From Actinomycetales bacterium (GTDB lineage Bacteria > Actinomycetota > Actinomycetes > Actinomycetales > BWSM-131): DNA of 9,119 bases. The stretch is taken from positions 1-9,119 of the forward strand of contig JASBSH010000060.1 of assembly GCA_030149025.1 (NCBI GenBank). The letters are read 5' to 3'. The position numbers and the translations under genes were made by a program. Shown here piece after piece: positions 1 to 8,019 of the stretch (the stretch's first letter is position 1; each line of letters starts with the position of its first letter). The notes below the pieces were generated by a model, which saw only the letters and a list, made by a program, of their open reading frames with translations, was not told the DNA's origin and ran no database searches.

Positions 1-868
1 GGACGCTGGCGTCCTCGAAGTGCTCGGGGCGGACGCCCGCGATCACGAGCTCGCGGCCGCCGATCCGAGCGGCGACGTCCTCGGAGACCTCGACGTCGAC
101 GAACGGCAGCTGCAGCTTGCGCCCGGAGACGCGGGCGGGCATGAAGTTCATGGGTGGTGAACCGATGAAACCGGCCACGAACAGGTTGACCGGCTGCTCG
201 TAGAGCTCGCGCGGGCTGCCGACCTGCTGCAGGAGCCCCTTCTTGAGGACGGCGACCCGGTCGCCGAGCGTCATCGCCTCGGTCTGGTCGTGGGTGACGT
301 AGACCGTCGTGGTGCCGAGCCGCCGTTGCATGCGCGCGATCTCGGTGCGCATCTGCCCGCGGAGCTTGGCATCCAGGTTCGACAGCGGCTCGTCGAACAG
401 GAAGGCGTCGGCCTCCCGGACGATCGCGCGTCCCATCGCGACCCGCTGGCGCTGGCCACCCGACAGGTTGGCCGGCTTGCGCTGGAGGTGCTCCCCCAGC
501 TCGAGCAGGTCCGCTGCTCGCTGCACACGCTCCTTGACCTCAGCGTCCGGCACCTTCGCCAGGCGCAACGGGAAGGCGATGTTCTCGAAGACGGTCAGGT
601 GCGGGTAGAGCGCGTAGTTCTGGAACACCATGGACAGGTTGCGATCGCGCGGCGCCTTCTCGTTCACCCGCTTGCCGTCGATAAGCAGGTCACCGCTGCT
701 GATGTCCTCCAGGCCGACGATCATCCGGAGCAGCGTGGACTTACCGGAGCCGGACGGACCGACGAGGATCATGAACTCCCCGTCCAAGATGTTCAGGTTG
801 ACGTCCTTGACCGCCTTGAAGCCGTCGCCGTAAACCTTGTCGATGTTCTTGAGCTCGATCTCGGCCAT
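1..868 (-). CDS. sugC: ABC sugar importer ATPase, SugC/MalK/UgpC type (C-terminus cut by window edge)
   Basis: This is the ATP-hydrolysing subunit of a carbohydrate importer (CUT1 family). It acts on the cytoplasmic face and powers the two permeases encoded just upstream. Visible motifs are Walker A GPSGSGKS at residues 37-44, the Q-loop at Gln83 (MVFQNYALYPH), the ABC signature LSGGQ at 135-139, Walker B ending FLFDEP with Asp159/Glu160, and the H-loop in YVTHDQTEAM. After about residue 225 comes the start of the MalK-like regulatory/TOBE region (FVAGFIGSPPMNFMP). 289 codons are visible; relatives are usually about 360-390 residues, so roughly the last quarter lies outside. The ATG at 868 follows AAAGGGAG on the minus strand. 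The gene lies 34 nt downstream of permease B with no terminator between, so it is the last of the four importer genes in this window. The sugC symbol rests on operon order and the LpqY-like binding protein. Substrate is not readable from the ATPase itself, and a multi-importer MsmK/UgpC role is possible. Confidence 0.93.
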   Translation of the reverse strand, partial: MAEIELKNIDKVYGDGFKAVKDVNLNILDGEFMILVGPSGSGKSTLLRMIVGLEDISSGDLLIDGKRVNEKAPRDRNLSMVFQNYALYPHLTVFENIAFPLRLAKVPDAEVKERVQRAADLLELGEHLQRKPANLSGGQRQRVAMGRAIVREADAFLFDEPLSNLDAKLRGQMRTEIARMQRRLGTTTVYVTHDQTEAMTLGDRVAVLKKGLLQQVGSPRELYEQPVNLFVAGFIGSPPMNFMPARVSGRKLQLPFVDVEVSEDVAARIGGRELVIAGVRPEHFEDASV

Positions 869-902
869 TGCTGTGACTCCCTTTCGCACAAGCCGTTCGG
901 CG

Positions 903-1751
903 TCATCCCTTGACGGCGCCGTTGGTGAGGCCGGCGACGATCCGGCGCTGGAAGAAGAGGACGAGCAGGATCACCGGGATGGTCACGATCACCGCGGCAG
1001 CGGAGATCGCCCCTGTCGGCTCCTCGAACTGCGACGCGCCGGTGAAGAGCGCGAGAGCGGCGGGGACCGGTCTGGAGGCCTGCGTCGAGGTGAGTGAGAC
1101 CCCGTAGACGAAGTCGTTCCAGGCGATGAAGAAGGCGATGATCGCCGTCGTGAAGACCCCCGGTGCCGCAAGGGGCACGATCACCTTCCGGAAGGCCTGC
1201 CACGGCGTCGCACCATCCACCTGCGCCGCCTGCTCCATCTCCCACGGGATCTCCCGGAAGAACGCCGAGAGGGTCCAGATGGAGATCGGCAGGGTGAGTG
1301 ACAGGTACGGGATGATCAGGCCAGGCCAGGTGTCGTAGAGACCGATGTTCCGCCAGAGGTTGAACAGCGGCGTGACGATCGACATCGCCGGGAAGATCGC
1401 GACCGCCAGCGCCACGGTCAGGATCACCCTCTTGCCCACGAAGTTGAGACGGGCGATCGCGTAGGCGGCGAACATCGCCAGCAGCACCGCGATCAGGGTC
1501 GCGATGAGCGAGATCCCGATGGAGTTCCGCAGCGCGGGGAGGAACAGCTCCGCGGCGGCTCCGCGGAGGATCAGGTCGTAGTTCTCCGTCGTCCAGACCG
1601 GCGGCAGGAACGTCTTGGACGCCAGGTCCGAGGCGCGTTTGAAGCTGAGCGACAGGATCCACAGCACCGGTATCAGGCAGTAGGCAGCGATGGCGAGTCC
1701 CGCGATCCACCACAGGGCCTTCTGGCGGGTCGAGTAGTTCTGCTGGTCCAT
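903..1751 (-). CDS. sugB: Carbohydrate ABC transporter permease, SugB/MalG type
   Basis: This is an inner-membrane permease that forms half of the sugar channel with the upstream permease. The 282-residue length is typical for the family. Six hydrophobic segments are visible, roughly at residues 13-35, 77-100, 108-128, 143-165, 196-217 and 248-267. The EAA loop that docks on the ATPase is EQAAQVDGA at 173-181, followed by PWQAFRKVIVPLAAPG. A SxxLASKTFLPP stretch after the first segment is common in MalG-type permeases. The ATG at 1751 shares its A with the TGA of the upstream permease (TGATG), so translation is almost certainly coupled. The protein is full length with no sign of damage. Assignment to SugB rather than another CUT1 permease comes from gene order (binding protein, A, B, ATPase), which is that of the mycobacterial trehalose importer. 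Substrate remains an inference. Confidence 0.93.
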   Translation of the reverse strand: MDQQNYSTRQKALWWIAGLAIAAYCLIPVLWILSLSFKRASDLASKTFLPPVWTTENYDLILRGAAAELFLPALRNSIGISLIATLIAVLLAMFAAYAIARLNFVGKRVILTVALAVAIFPAMSIVTPLFNLWRNIGLYDTWPGLIIPYLSLTLPISIWTLSAFFREIPWEMEQAAQVDGATPWQAFRKVIVPLAAPGVFTTAIIAFFIAWNDFVYGVSLTSTQASRPVPAALALFTGASQFEEPTGAISAAAVIVTIPVILLVLFFQRRIVAGLTNGAVKG

Positions 1752-2710
1752 CAGCGCTCACCCCGTGCGGCACCCAGGTCCACCTTGAAGATCTTGATGA
1801 AGCCCACGCAGATCAGCACGACGGTGAGGAAGAGCAGCACCGAGTAGGCGGACCCCAGACCGATCTCCAGACGCGAGATCGTCTGCCGGTAGGCACCGAA
1901 CGAGAGAGTCTCCGTCCCGGCCGAACCGCCCGTCATGATGAACACGTTGTCGAATATCCGGAAGGCGTCGAGGGTCCGGAACAGGACGGCCACCATGATG
2001 GCCGCCTTCATGTTCGGGATCGTCACCTTCCAGAGCCGCTGCCACCACGTGGCGCCGTCCACCCGAGCAGCCTCCTGCAGGTCCTCCGGCACCTGGGCCA
2101 GACCCGAGAGGATGAGCAGTGAGATGAACGGCGTCGTCTTCCAGATCTCCGACAGCATGATCACGGTCACGGCGGTCGAGAACTGCGCGAACCAGTTCAG
2201 GTCCGGCTGCCCGATCAGCGGGTTGACGAAACCCGAGTTGATGTTGAAGGCGAAGAACCACGCGAACGCCGACACCACGGTGATGATGGCGTAGGGGATC
2301 AGGATCACCGTGCGCAGAGCCGGCCGGACCGCACGCAGCGCCTTGAGCATCACCAGGGCGAACGCGAAACCGATGACGAGCTCCACCAGCACGGTCACAA
2401 CGGTGATCAGAGTCGTGACCCAGAAGGCGCGCCACCACACCGGGTCAGTGAGGATGACCCCGTAGTTCGTGAGACCGACGAAGCGACGCGCGGCCGGGTC
2501 CGTCAGGCGGTAGGAGAACAGGGAGTCGAAGAACGCCTGGAGGATCGGGTAGCCGGTCACCAGGACCATGACGGCGAAGGCCGGCCCTGCGAGCATCCAG
2601 CCGAGCCGGTTCTCACCGCGAGCGCGTTCGGACTTCACCCGTCTCGCTGTCCGGTTGGCCCGTTCGCTCTCAGCCTGCTCCTGCGGAGGTTGCTTGGCGA
2701 GGGTGCTCAC
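1751..2710 (-). CDS. sugA: Carbohydrate ABC transporter permease, SugA/MalF type
   Basis: This is the first of the two membrane permeases of the sugar importer, 319 residues long. A charged, Arg/Glu/Gln-rich cytoplasmic N-terminus (residues 1-35) precedes six hydrophobic segments at about 36-60, 97-121, 132-156, 178-202, 236-256 and 286-307. The EAA loop EAARVDGA is at 213-220, followed by WWQRLWKVTIPN. The GTG start at 2710 was chosen because it overlaps the TGA of the binding-protein gene as GTGA (4 nt) and is preceded by GAGGGG about 10 nt upstream. The frame stays open to 2800, but that extension lies inside the binding-protein gene. The short form without the large MalF P2 periplasmic domain fits SugA/UgpA-type permeases. 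Only a general sugar-permease function can be read from this protein alone. Confidence 0.92.
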   Translation of the reverse strand: MSTLAKQPPQEQAESERANRTARRVKSERARGENRLGWMLAGPAFAVMVLVTGYPILQAFFDSLFSYRLTDPAARRFVGLTNYGVILTDPVWWRAFWVTTLITVVTVLVELVIGFAFALVMLKALRAVRPALRTVILIPYAIITVVSAFAWFFAFNINSGFVNPLIGQPDLNWFAQFSTAVTVIMLSEIWKTTPFISLLILSGLAQVPEDLQEAARVDGATWWQRLWKVTIPNMKAAIMVAVLFRTLDAFRIFDNVFIMTGGSAGTETLSFGAYRQTISRLEIGLGSAYSVLLFLTVVLICVGFIKIFKVDLGAARGER

Positions 2711-4011
2711 AACAACGCATCCCCTCTCAGAATGGCCGTGATGAGGCTCTGGGAGTCCTTGGGTGTGGTGTTCGGGTCGACGACCGACGGCGGCTGCCAC
2801 GTCCGCTGCAAACCGCCCGAGATCTCGTTGTAGTAGGGCGTCTGCGGCCGTGGCGCGGACTTGTCGAGAGACTCACGGATCAACGGTGCCATCGGGAACG
2901 CCTTGAGCACCTCCGGATCCTCGTAGGCGGCTTTCGCGGACGGCGGGTTGCCGTCGCTGATGAAGTAGGCGGCCTGCTTCTTCTCGTCCACGATGCACTG
3001 GCCGGCCTTGAAGGCGAGGTCCTTCTGCTTGCTGAGGGCGCTGATCCCGATGTTGATACCGCCGTACGGGGGCCGCGACTGCTCGCCCTGCGTCATCGCC
3101 GGGTACATCGCCCAGCCGTAGTCGTCCAGCGTCGGCTTCTGCATCGTGCCGGCCTTGACGTAGCCCTGGGCCCTGGGCCAGACGAAGGGCCAGTTGACCA
3201 TGAAGCCGCCATCCGGGCCCTCGAACTCGGTGGCGTTGATGTCCTCGGTCGCGGTCGCGAGCTGCGGCCCGCCAACGCCGCTCCTGGCGATCGTCTGCAT
3301 CACCTCGGCTGCCCGGCGTCCCGCGTCGGAGTCGAGGCCCAGCTTGTACTGGGTGACCTCTGCGCCCGGGTTCTCCAGGATCTGCCCACCCGCGGACGAG
3401 ATCATCGCGTTGATCCAGACGGTGAGCGACTCAGCGCGCGTACCCTGGACGCCGAGGCGCTTCTGAGTCTTCTGCGACGCCTCGATCAGCTGGTCCCAGG
3501 TGACCGGCTGGCTCATGTCCAGACCGGCCTGCTCGGCCACCGACTTGCGGTACCACAGCAGTTGCGTGTTGGCCCAGAACGGCAGGGCGACGAGCTCGTC
3601 CTTCCACGTGGAGCCCTGCAACGCACCCGCCACGACGTCCTTGGTCACCTGCGCCTTGACGTCCTCCGGCACCGGGGCGAGATACCCCGCCTGGGCGAAC
3701 TCCGGGATGAACGGCGGGTCGAGGCTCATGATGTCGACCGACGTGTCGTTCCCGGCGAGCCGGCGGATCAGCTGCTCACGCTGACCGGGTGCGTCCCTCG
3801 GCAGTCGCGGCAGCTTGATGGTGTACTCGCCGCCTGCCTCGGCGGTGCACTCCTTCGCGATGCGCTCCTGTCCCCCGCTGTCGGGGTTGACGTACCAGTT
3901 GAGGGACGGTGGGCCGCCCTCACCCGACCCGCATGCGGCCAGGCCGGTCAGGGCGACGACCGCTGCCGCCGCAATCGCCGTTCGCGTCCGGCGGACTCCT
4001 CTCGCGTTCAA
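2707..4011 (-). CDS. lpqY: Extracellular solute-binding lipoprotein, LpqY-like (trehalose-type importer)
   Basis: This is the substrate-capturing lipoprotein of the ABC importer, 434 residues, anchored outside the membrane. The N-terminus has basic residues (RGVRRTRT), a hydrophobic stretch, and the lipobox LTGLAAC with the lipidated Cys at 27. The pattern matches what I recall of mycobacterial LpqY: QREQLIRRLAGND, then SVDIMSLDPPFIPEFAQAGY, NTQLLWYR, a FMVNWPFVW segment, YGGINIGISA, and a late FPMAPLIRESL with RPQTPYYNEIS. LpqY delivers trehalose to SugABC. The start is TTG at 4011, with the strong Shine-Dalgarno AGGAGGGG 5 nt upstream; no ATG or GTG lies in a sensible place before the signal peptide. 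The frame remains open far upstream (to 4842), but this is high-GC coincidence and in part the regulator remnant. The gene overlaps permease A by 4 nt. Trehalose specificity is inferred, and other alpha-glucosides are possible. Confidence 0.9.
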   Translation of the reverse strand: MNARGVRRTRTAIAAAAVVALTGLAACGSGEGGPPSLNWYVNPDSGGQERIAKECTAEAGGEYTIKLPRLPRDAPGQREQLIRRLAGNDTSVDIMSLDPPFIPEFAQAGYLAPVPEDVKAQVTKDVVAGALQGSTWKDELVALPFWANTQLLWYRKSVAEQAGLDMSQPVTWDQLIEASQKTQKRLGVQGTRAESLTVWINAMISSAGGQILENPGAEVTQYKLGLDSDAGRRAAEVMQTIARSGVGGPQLATATEDINATEFEGPDGGFMVNWPFVWPRAQGYVKAGTMQKPTLDDYGWAMYPAMTQGEQSRPPYGGINIGISALSKQKDLAFKAGQCIVDEKKQAAYFISDGNPPSAKAAYEDPEVLKAFPMAPLIRESLDKSAPRPQTPYYNEISGGLQRTWQPPSVVDPNTTPKDSQSLITAILRGDALL

Positions 4012-4024
4012 GGCGTCCCCTCCT
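4012..4024 (-). promoter_or_regulatory. Ribosome binding site that fixes the TTG start of the binding-protein gene
   Basis: On the minus strand AGGAGGGG occupies 4024-4017, followed by the 5-nt spacer ACGCC and TTG at 4011-4009. The near-perfect complementarity to the 16S rRNA tail and the position directly before a basic, lipobox-bearing signal peptide decide the start codon. No convincing -35/-10 pair or operator palindrome was found between this site and about 4120. Confidence 0.75.
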
Positions 4025-4125
4025 GTTCTCGGAGTGGTGACTCGCCGCCCCTCAGGCACCGGGGCGTGGACAAAGATCACCCTTGGGGAGTTCCTAATGC
4101 CTCGCGGCGTCAGGCGCATCTCCAG

Positions 4126-4320
4126 CGAACGCCAGGCGTCGTCGTCCACCTCCTCCCCCGGTGCTTGCGGGACCGGCTGCGCCCCTGCTCGCGCTGACGG
4201 GCGACGACGAAGTCCCGAGTCCCCGTCGTCCCCACGGACCGTCGCGATCCGCTCGTGCCCCAGCTCGACGAGATGCCGGACGGCGACACGCGCGGCCCGG
4301 TGCTCCTGGACGACCGGCGC
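4126..4320 (-). pseudogene. Decayed fragment of a LacI-family sugar regulator
   Basis: On the minus strand, codons from 4320 to about 4217 read APVVQEHRAARVAVRHLVEL then GHERIATVRGDDGDS. This resembles the effector-domain strand and helix of LacI-family repressors (V..D...A...AV.HL..LGH.RIA.V.G). In a second frame the text continues RDFVVARQREQG, resembling the following A R.R..G stretch. Back in the first frame EVDDDAW near 4149-4132 resembles the PVDDDLV segment after that helix. The order is right but the frames disagree, implying at least two frameshifts. The helix-turn-helix N-terminus, the rest of the core and the C-terminal half were not found. The fragment sits just upstream of, and on the same strand as, a sugar importer operon, where such regulators are commonly encoded. 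The match is short and recalled from memory, so coincidence in an open high-GC frame cannot be excluded. Confidence 0.45.
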
Positions 4321-4448
4321 CCGGAGCGCCCGGGCACGACCTCCATAACCGCGACACTGCACCATCCGCAGCCGCCGAGCAAGGGTCCGCAGCCGGGAGG
4401 AACCGCCCCGGCGGCACGCCGATATCCTGCAGGCGCCTCCCCGCCCGC

Positions 4449-4460
4449 GAAGGAGATCAC
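4449..4460 (+). promoter_or_regulatory. Ribosome binding site deciding the GTG start of the fumarase gene
   Basis: GAAGGAG at 4449-4455 is followed by the 5-nt spacer ATCAC and GTG at 4461. The frame is open upstream to 4161 without stops, so this Shine-Dalgarno is the main reason for choosing 4461 over earlier candidate starts. Confidence 0.75.
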
Positions 4461-6157
<1,697 letters not shown>

Positions 6158-6161
<4 letters not shown>

Positions 6162-6796
6162 AGCTCGACCCGCGGACGCCGGCCGAGGCCTGGCGCACCG
6201 TTCTGGACGGCAACGACCGGTTCGTGCGTGGCGAGCCCGCCCACCCGGACCAGGACGCCGCGCACCGCGCCCAGATCGCCACCGGGCAGCGCCCGTTCGC
6301 GACGGTGTTCGGCTGCTCCGACAGCCGGGTCGCGGCCGAGATCATCTTCGACCAGGGCCTCGGCGACTTCTTCGTCGTGCGGACTGCCGGCCACGTCGTC
6401 GACGGGGGCGTGCTGGGATCGCTCGAGTTCGGGGTCTCGGTGCTGGACATCCCGCTGATCGTGGTGCTCGGGCACGACCTGTGCGGTGCCGTCGGAGCGA
6501 CCCTGACGGCCTTGGACGGCGGCGAGGTGCCGACCGGGTACGTCCGTGACCTGGTGGAGCGCGTGACGCCCAGCGTGCTCGCCGCCCGCAGCGAGTCCGG
6601 CTCCCCGACCCTGGACGACGTCGAGGTCGAGCACGTGCGCCACACCGGCCGGGTGCTGCTGGAACGCTCCAAGGTGATCGACCAGGCGGTGGTGGAGGGC
6701 CGGTGCGCGATCGTCGGTCTCGTCTACACCCTCACCGACGGCCGGGTGCGGCTCGTCGACGTGCAGGGCGACATCGGCGAAGCGCGACCCGTCTGA
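6158..6796 (+). CDS. Beta-class carbonic anhydrase
   Basis: This zinc enzyme interconverts CO2 and bicarbonate and is probably cytoplasmic, since there is no signal peptide. It has 212 residues, a normal bacterial beta-class length. The zinc ligands and catalytic dyad are visible: Cys53, Asp55 and Arg57 in FGCSDSR, and His106 and Cys109 in VLGHDLCGAV. The family segment FFVVRTAGHVVDGGVLGSLEFGV lies between them, and the C-terminal EGRCAIVGLVYTLTDGRVRLVD closes the fold. The start is GTG at 6158, four bases overlapping the fumarase stop (GTGA), which implies coupled translation with fumarase. A spermidine-synthase-like gene starts within 13-61 nt downstream, depending on start choice. Function is certain at family level. 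Which pathway uses the bicarbonate (for example anaplerotic carboxylation) is inferred only from the fumarase pairing. Confidence 0.95.
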
Positions 6797-6812
6797 GGAG
6801 CGAGTTCCGCTG
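6795..6812 (+). promoter_or_regulatory. Ribosome binding site and putative CTG start of the spermidine-synthase-like gene
   Basis: GAGGAG at 6795-6800, overlapping the carbonic anhydrase stop TGA (6794-6796), is followed by a 9-nt spacer and CTG at 6810-6812. This is the only Shine-Dalgarno-like site near the 5' end of the next gene. The first standard start in that frame, GTG at 6858, lacks a well-spaced site of its own. Confidence 0.5.
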
Positions 6813-7601
6813 CCCGCCCCCGGTCCCGACGTCGAGGTCGTCGCCCGCGCGGACGGGGTGCTGGGCGAGCTCGTGCTGCGCCGCCGGCACCGCCGCGATG
6901 CGACAGGCGGCGACGCGACAGGCGGCGCCGAGGTGCTGGAGCTGGTCAGCGGCGGCGTCTTCCTCATGGACACCGAGGACGGCACCACGGAGCGACTGCT
7001 CGCCCGGGCGGCCCTGCGGGCCGTCTCACCGCCGGACGCCGGCAGCCTGCGAGTGCTCGTCGGCGGGCTCGGTCTCGGGCTCACCGCGGCCGCCGCCCTC
7101 GCGCATCCAGCAGTGCGTGAGGTCGTCGTGGTGGAGATCGAGCCCATGCTGACCGGGTGGTTGCGCGAAGGCCTCGTGCCGCCGACCCGCTCGATCTTCG
7201 ACGACGACCGGCTGCACGTCGTCCATGGCAACATCCGGGACGTGCTGGTGAGCGTCGAGCGCGACCGGTTCCACGCCGTCCTGCTCGACGTCGACAACGG
7301 GCCCGACTTCCTGACGCACCCGTCCAACGCCGACCTCTACCGCACCCCGGCGCTGACCGCCGCGGCGGGCACCCTCGTGCGTGGCGGCGTCCTCGCTATC
7401 TGGTCGGCGGACCCGTCAGCGGAGCTGGCAGCGGCGTTGGAACGAGCAGCGGGGCCGACGCGGGAGGTGCGGCGCGTGGTGCGCCGGTCCGGGCGGTACC
7501 TGGAGTACGTGCTGTACCTGGCAAGACGCGAGCAGGACCAGCTCGGGGGTAGACCAGTTCAGCGCGGCAGGCCGAGGAGCCGAGGTGTGCGTGCGGAGTA
7601 G
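6810..7601 (+). CDS. Spermidine-synthase-like SAM-dependent transferase
   Basis: This is a Rossmann-fold protein of the spermidine/spermine synthase-like superfamily found in actinobacteria. The true substrate is unknown, and a polyamine role is not established. With the CTG start it has 263 residues; with GTG at 6858 it has 247. Visible features, numbered from CTG, are an N-terminal beta region (VEVVARADGVLGELVLRRR), VSGGVFLMDT around 46-55, the nucleotide-binding glycine loop VLVGGLGLGL at 82-91, the acidic strand end VVVEIEP near 107-113, HGNIRDVL, and the active-site-like LLDVDNGPDFL. The CTG start is preferred because GAGGAG lies 9 nt upstream and the intervening codons look like real family N-terminus. 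A 15-bp tandem duplication encodes DATGG twice. The last about 25 residues are Arg/Gln-rich and overlap the convergent gene by 43 nt. It is probably cotranscribed with fumarase and carbonic anhydrase. Confidence 0.8.
   Translation: MPAPGPDVEVVARADGVLGELVLRRRHRRDATGGDATGGAEVLELVSGGVFLMDTEDGTTERLLARAALRAVSPPDAGSLRVLVGGLGLGLTAAAALAHPAVREVVVVEIEPMLTGWLREGLVPPTRSIFDDDRLHVVHGNIRDVLVSVERDRFHAVLLDVDNGPDFLTHPSNADLYRTPALTAAAGTLVRGGVLAIWSADPSAELAAALERAAGPTREVRRVVRRSGRYLEYVLYLARREQDQLGGRPVQRGRPRSRGVRAE
6897..6926 (+). repeat. 15-bp tandem duplication inside the spermidine-synthase-like gene
   Basis: GATGCGACAGGCGGC (6897-6911) is followed directly by GACGCGACAGGCGGC (6912-6926), differing at one base. 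In frame it encodes DATGG twice, extending a loop between two beta strands near the N-terminus. The reading frame is preserved, as expected from replication slippage in a tolerant surface loop. Confidence 0.85.
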
Positions 7602-8005
7602 GCGTCGTACTCGTCGCCGAACCTGGCGCGCAGGGCCTGTTCCTCCATACCCGTCTTGACGTGGAGGGTTGCCGCGAGCGCGGCGAACGCGACGAGCGGC
7701 TCGACACGACGGCGGAGGACGGCGAACCCCGCGGCGGCAACGATCAAGCCGGCGTAGATGGGGTTGCGGCTGAGTCGGTAGGGCCCGGTGGTCAGCAACG
7801 GTGAACCGGCAGGTGGCTCGACGTGCGGTGTCAGGTGGCGGCCCTGCGCTCGAGCCCCGGCGACACCGAGGGCGGCGCCGACGGCCAGCAGCGCTGCCGC
7901 ACCGGCGGTAAGGGCTGCGGGCAACCGCCAGCGGGCCCGCCCGGGCCACAACAACCCGGCGAGGGAAAGCCCCTGCGCGGTCACGGCGAGGTGGCTGGGC
8001 TTCAT
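7559..8005 (-). CDS. Small membrane methyltransferase, isoprenylcysteine/phospholipid methyltransferase family
   Basis: This is a 148-residue integral membrane protein of the ICMT/PEMT-like methyltransferase superfamily; these proteins use S-adenosylmethionine to methylate lipid-like substrates at the membrane. The diagnostic motif is GPYRLSRNPIYAG at 74-86, followed by a hydrophobic segment, the Glu pair at 121-122, and RFGDEYDAYSARTPRLLG at the C-terminus. Other hydrophobic segments lie at about 6-20, 29-50 and 103-114. The chosen start is ATG at 8005 with GAGGG 8 nt upstream. An in-frame GTG at 8023 overlaps the SulP stop as GTGA and would add six residues. The gene follows SulP directly on the minus strand and is probably cotranscribed with it. 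Its 3' end overlaps the convergent plus-strand gene by 43 nt. The bacterial substrate is unknown, and prenylated-protein methylation should not be assumed. Confidence 0.85.
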   Translation of the reverse strand: MKPSHLAVTAQGLSLAGLLWPGRARWRLPAALTAGAAALLAVGAALGVAGARAQGRHLTPHVEPPAGSPLLTTGPYRLSRNPIYAGLIVAAAGFAVLRRRVEPLVAFAALAATLHVKTGMEEQALRARFGDEYDAYSARTPRLLGLPR

Positions 8006-8019
8006 CGGCGTCACCCTCG

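Larger units (their letters stand above)
4012..4460. other. Divergent intergenic region between the sugar importer and the fumarase gene
   Basis: This 449-nt stretch separates the TTG start of the importer operon (leftward) from the GTG start of the fumarase operon (rightward), so promoters for both should lie here. I cannot name them with confidence. A TATCCT at about 4421-4426 could be a -10 for the fumarase gene, but no matching -35 is visible. The middle carries a decayed LacI-like coding fragment on the minus strand (separate entry). A small CCGCC/GGCGG inverted repeat with a 2-nt centre near 4405-4416 is the only hairpin noticed. There is no tRNA, riboswitch-like core or clear terminator. 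Confidence 0.5.

Noticed and set aside
869..902. Possible terminator or promoter between permease B and the ATPase gene
   Set aside because: The 34-nt gap contains the ATPase Shine-Dalgarno but no hairpin or promoter elements that I can see.
290..913. A 207-codon plus-strand frame opposite the ATPase gene
   Set aside because: The opposite strand encodes a complete set of ABC ATPase motifs. This frame has no known domain and no ribosome binding site.
4405..4416. CCGCC-CC-GGCGG inverted repeat as a terminator or operator upstream of fumarase
   Set aside because: The arms are only five bases with a two-base centre and there is no T-tract. Such repeats are expected often at this GC content.
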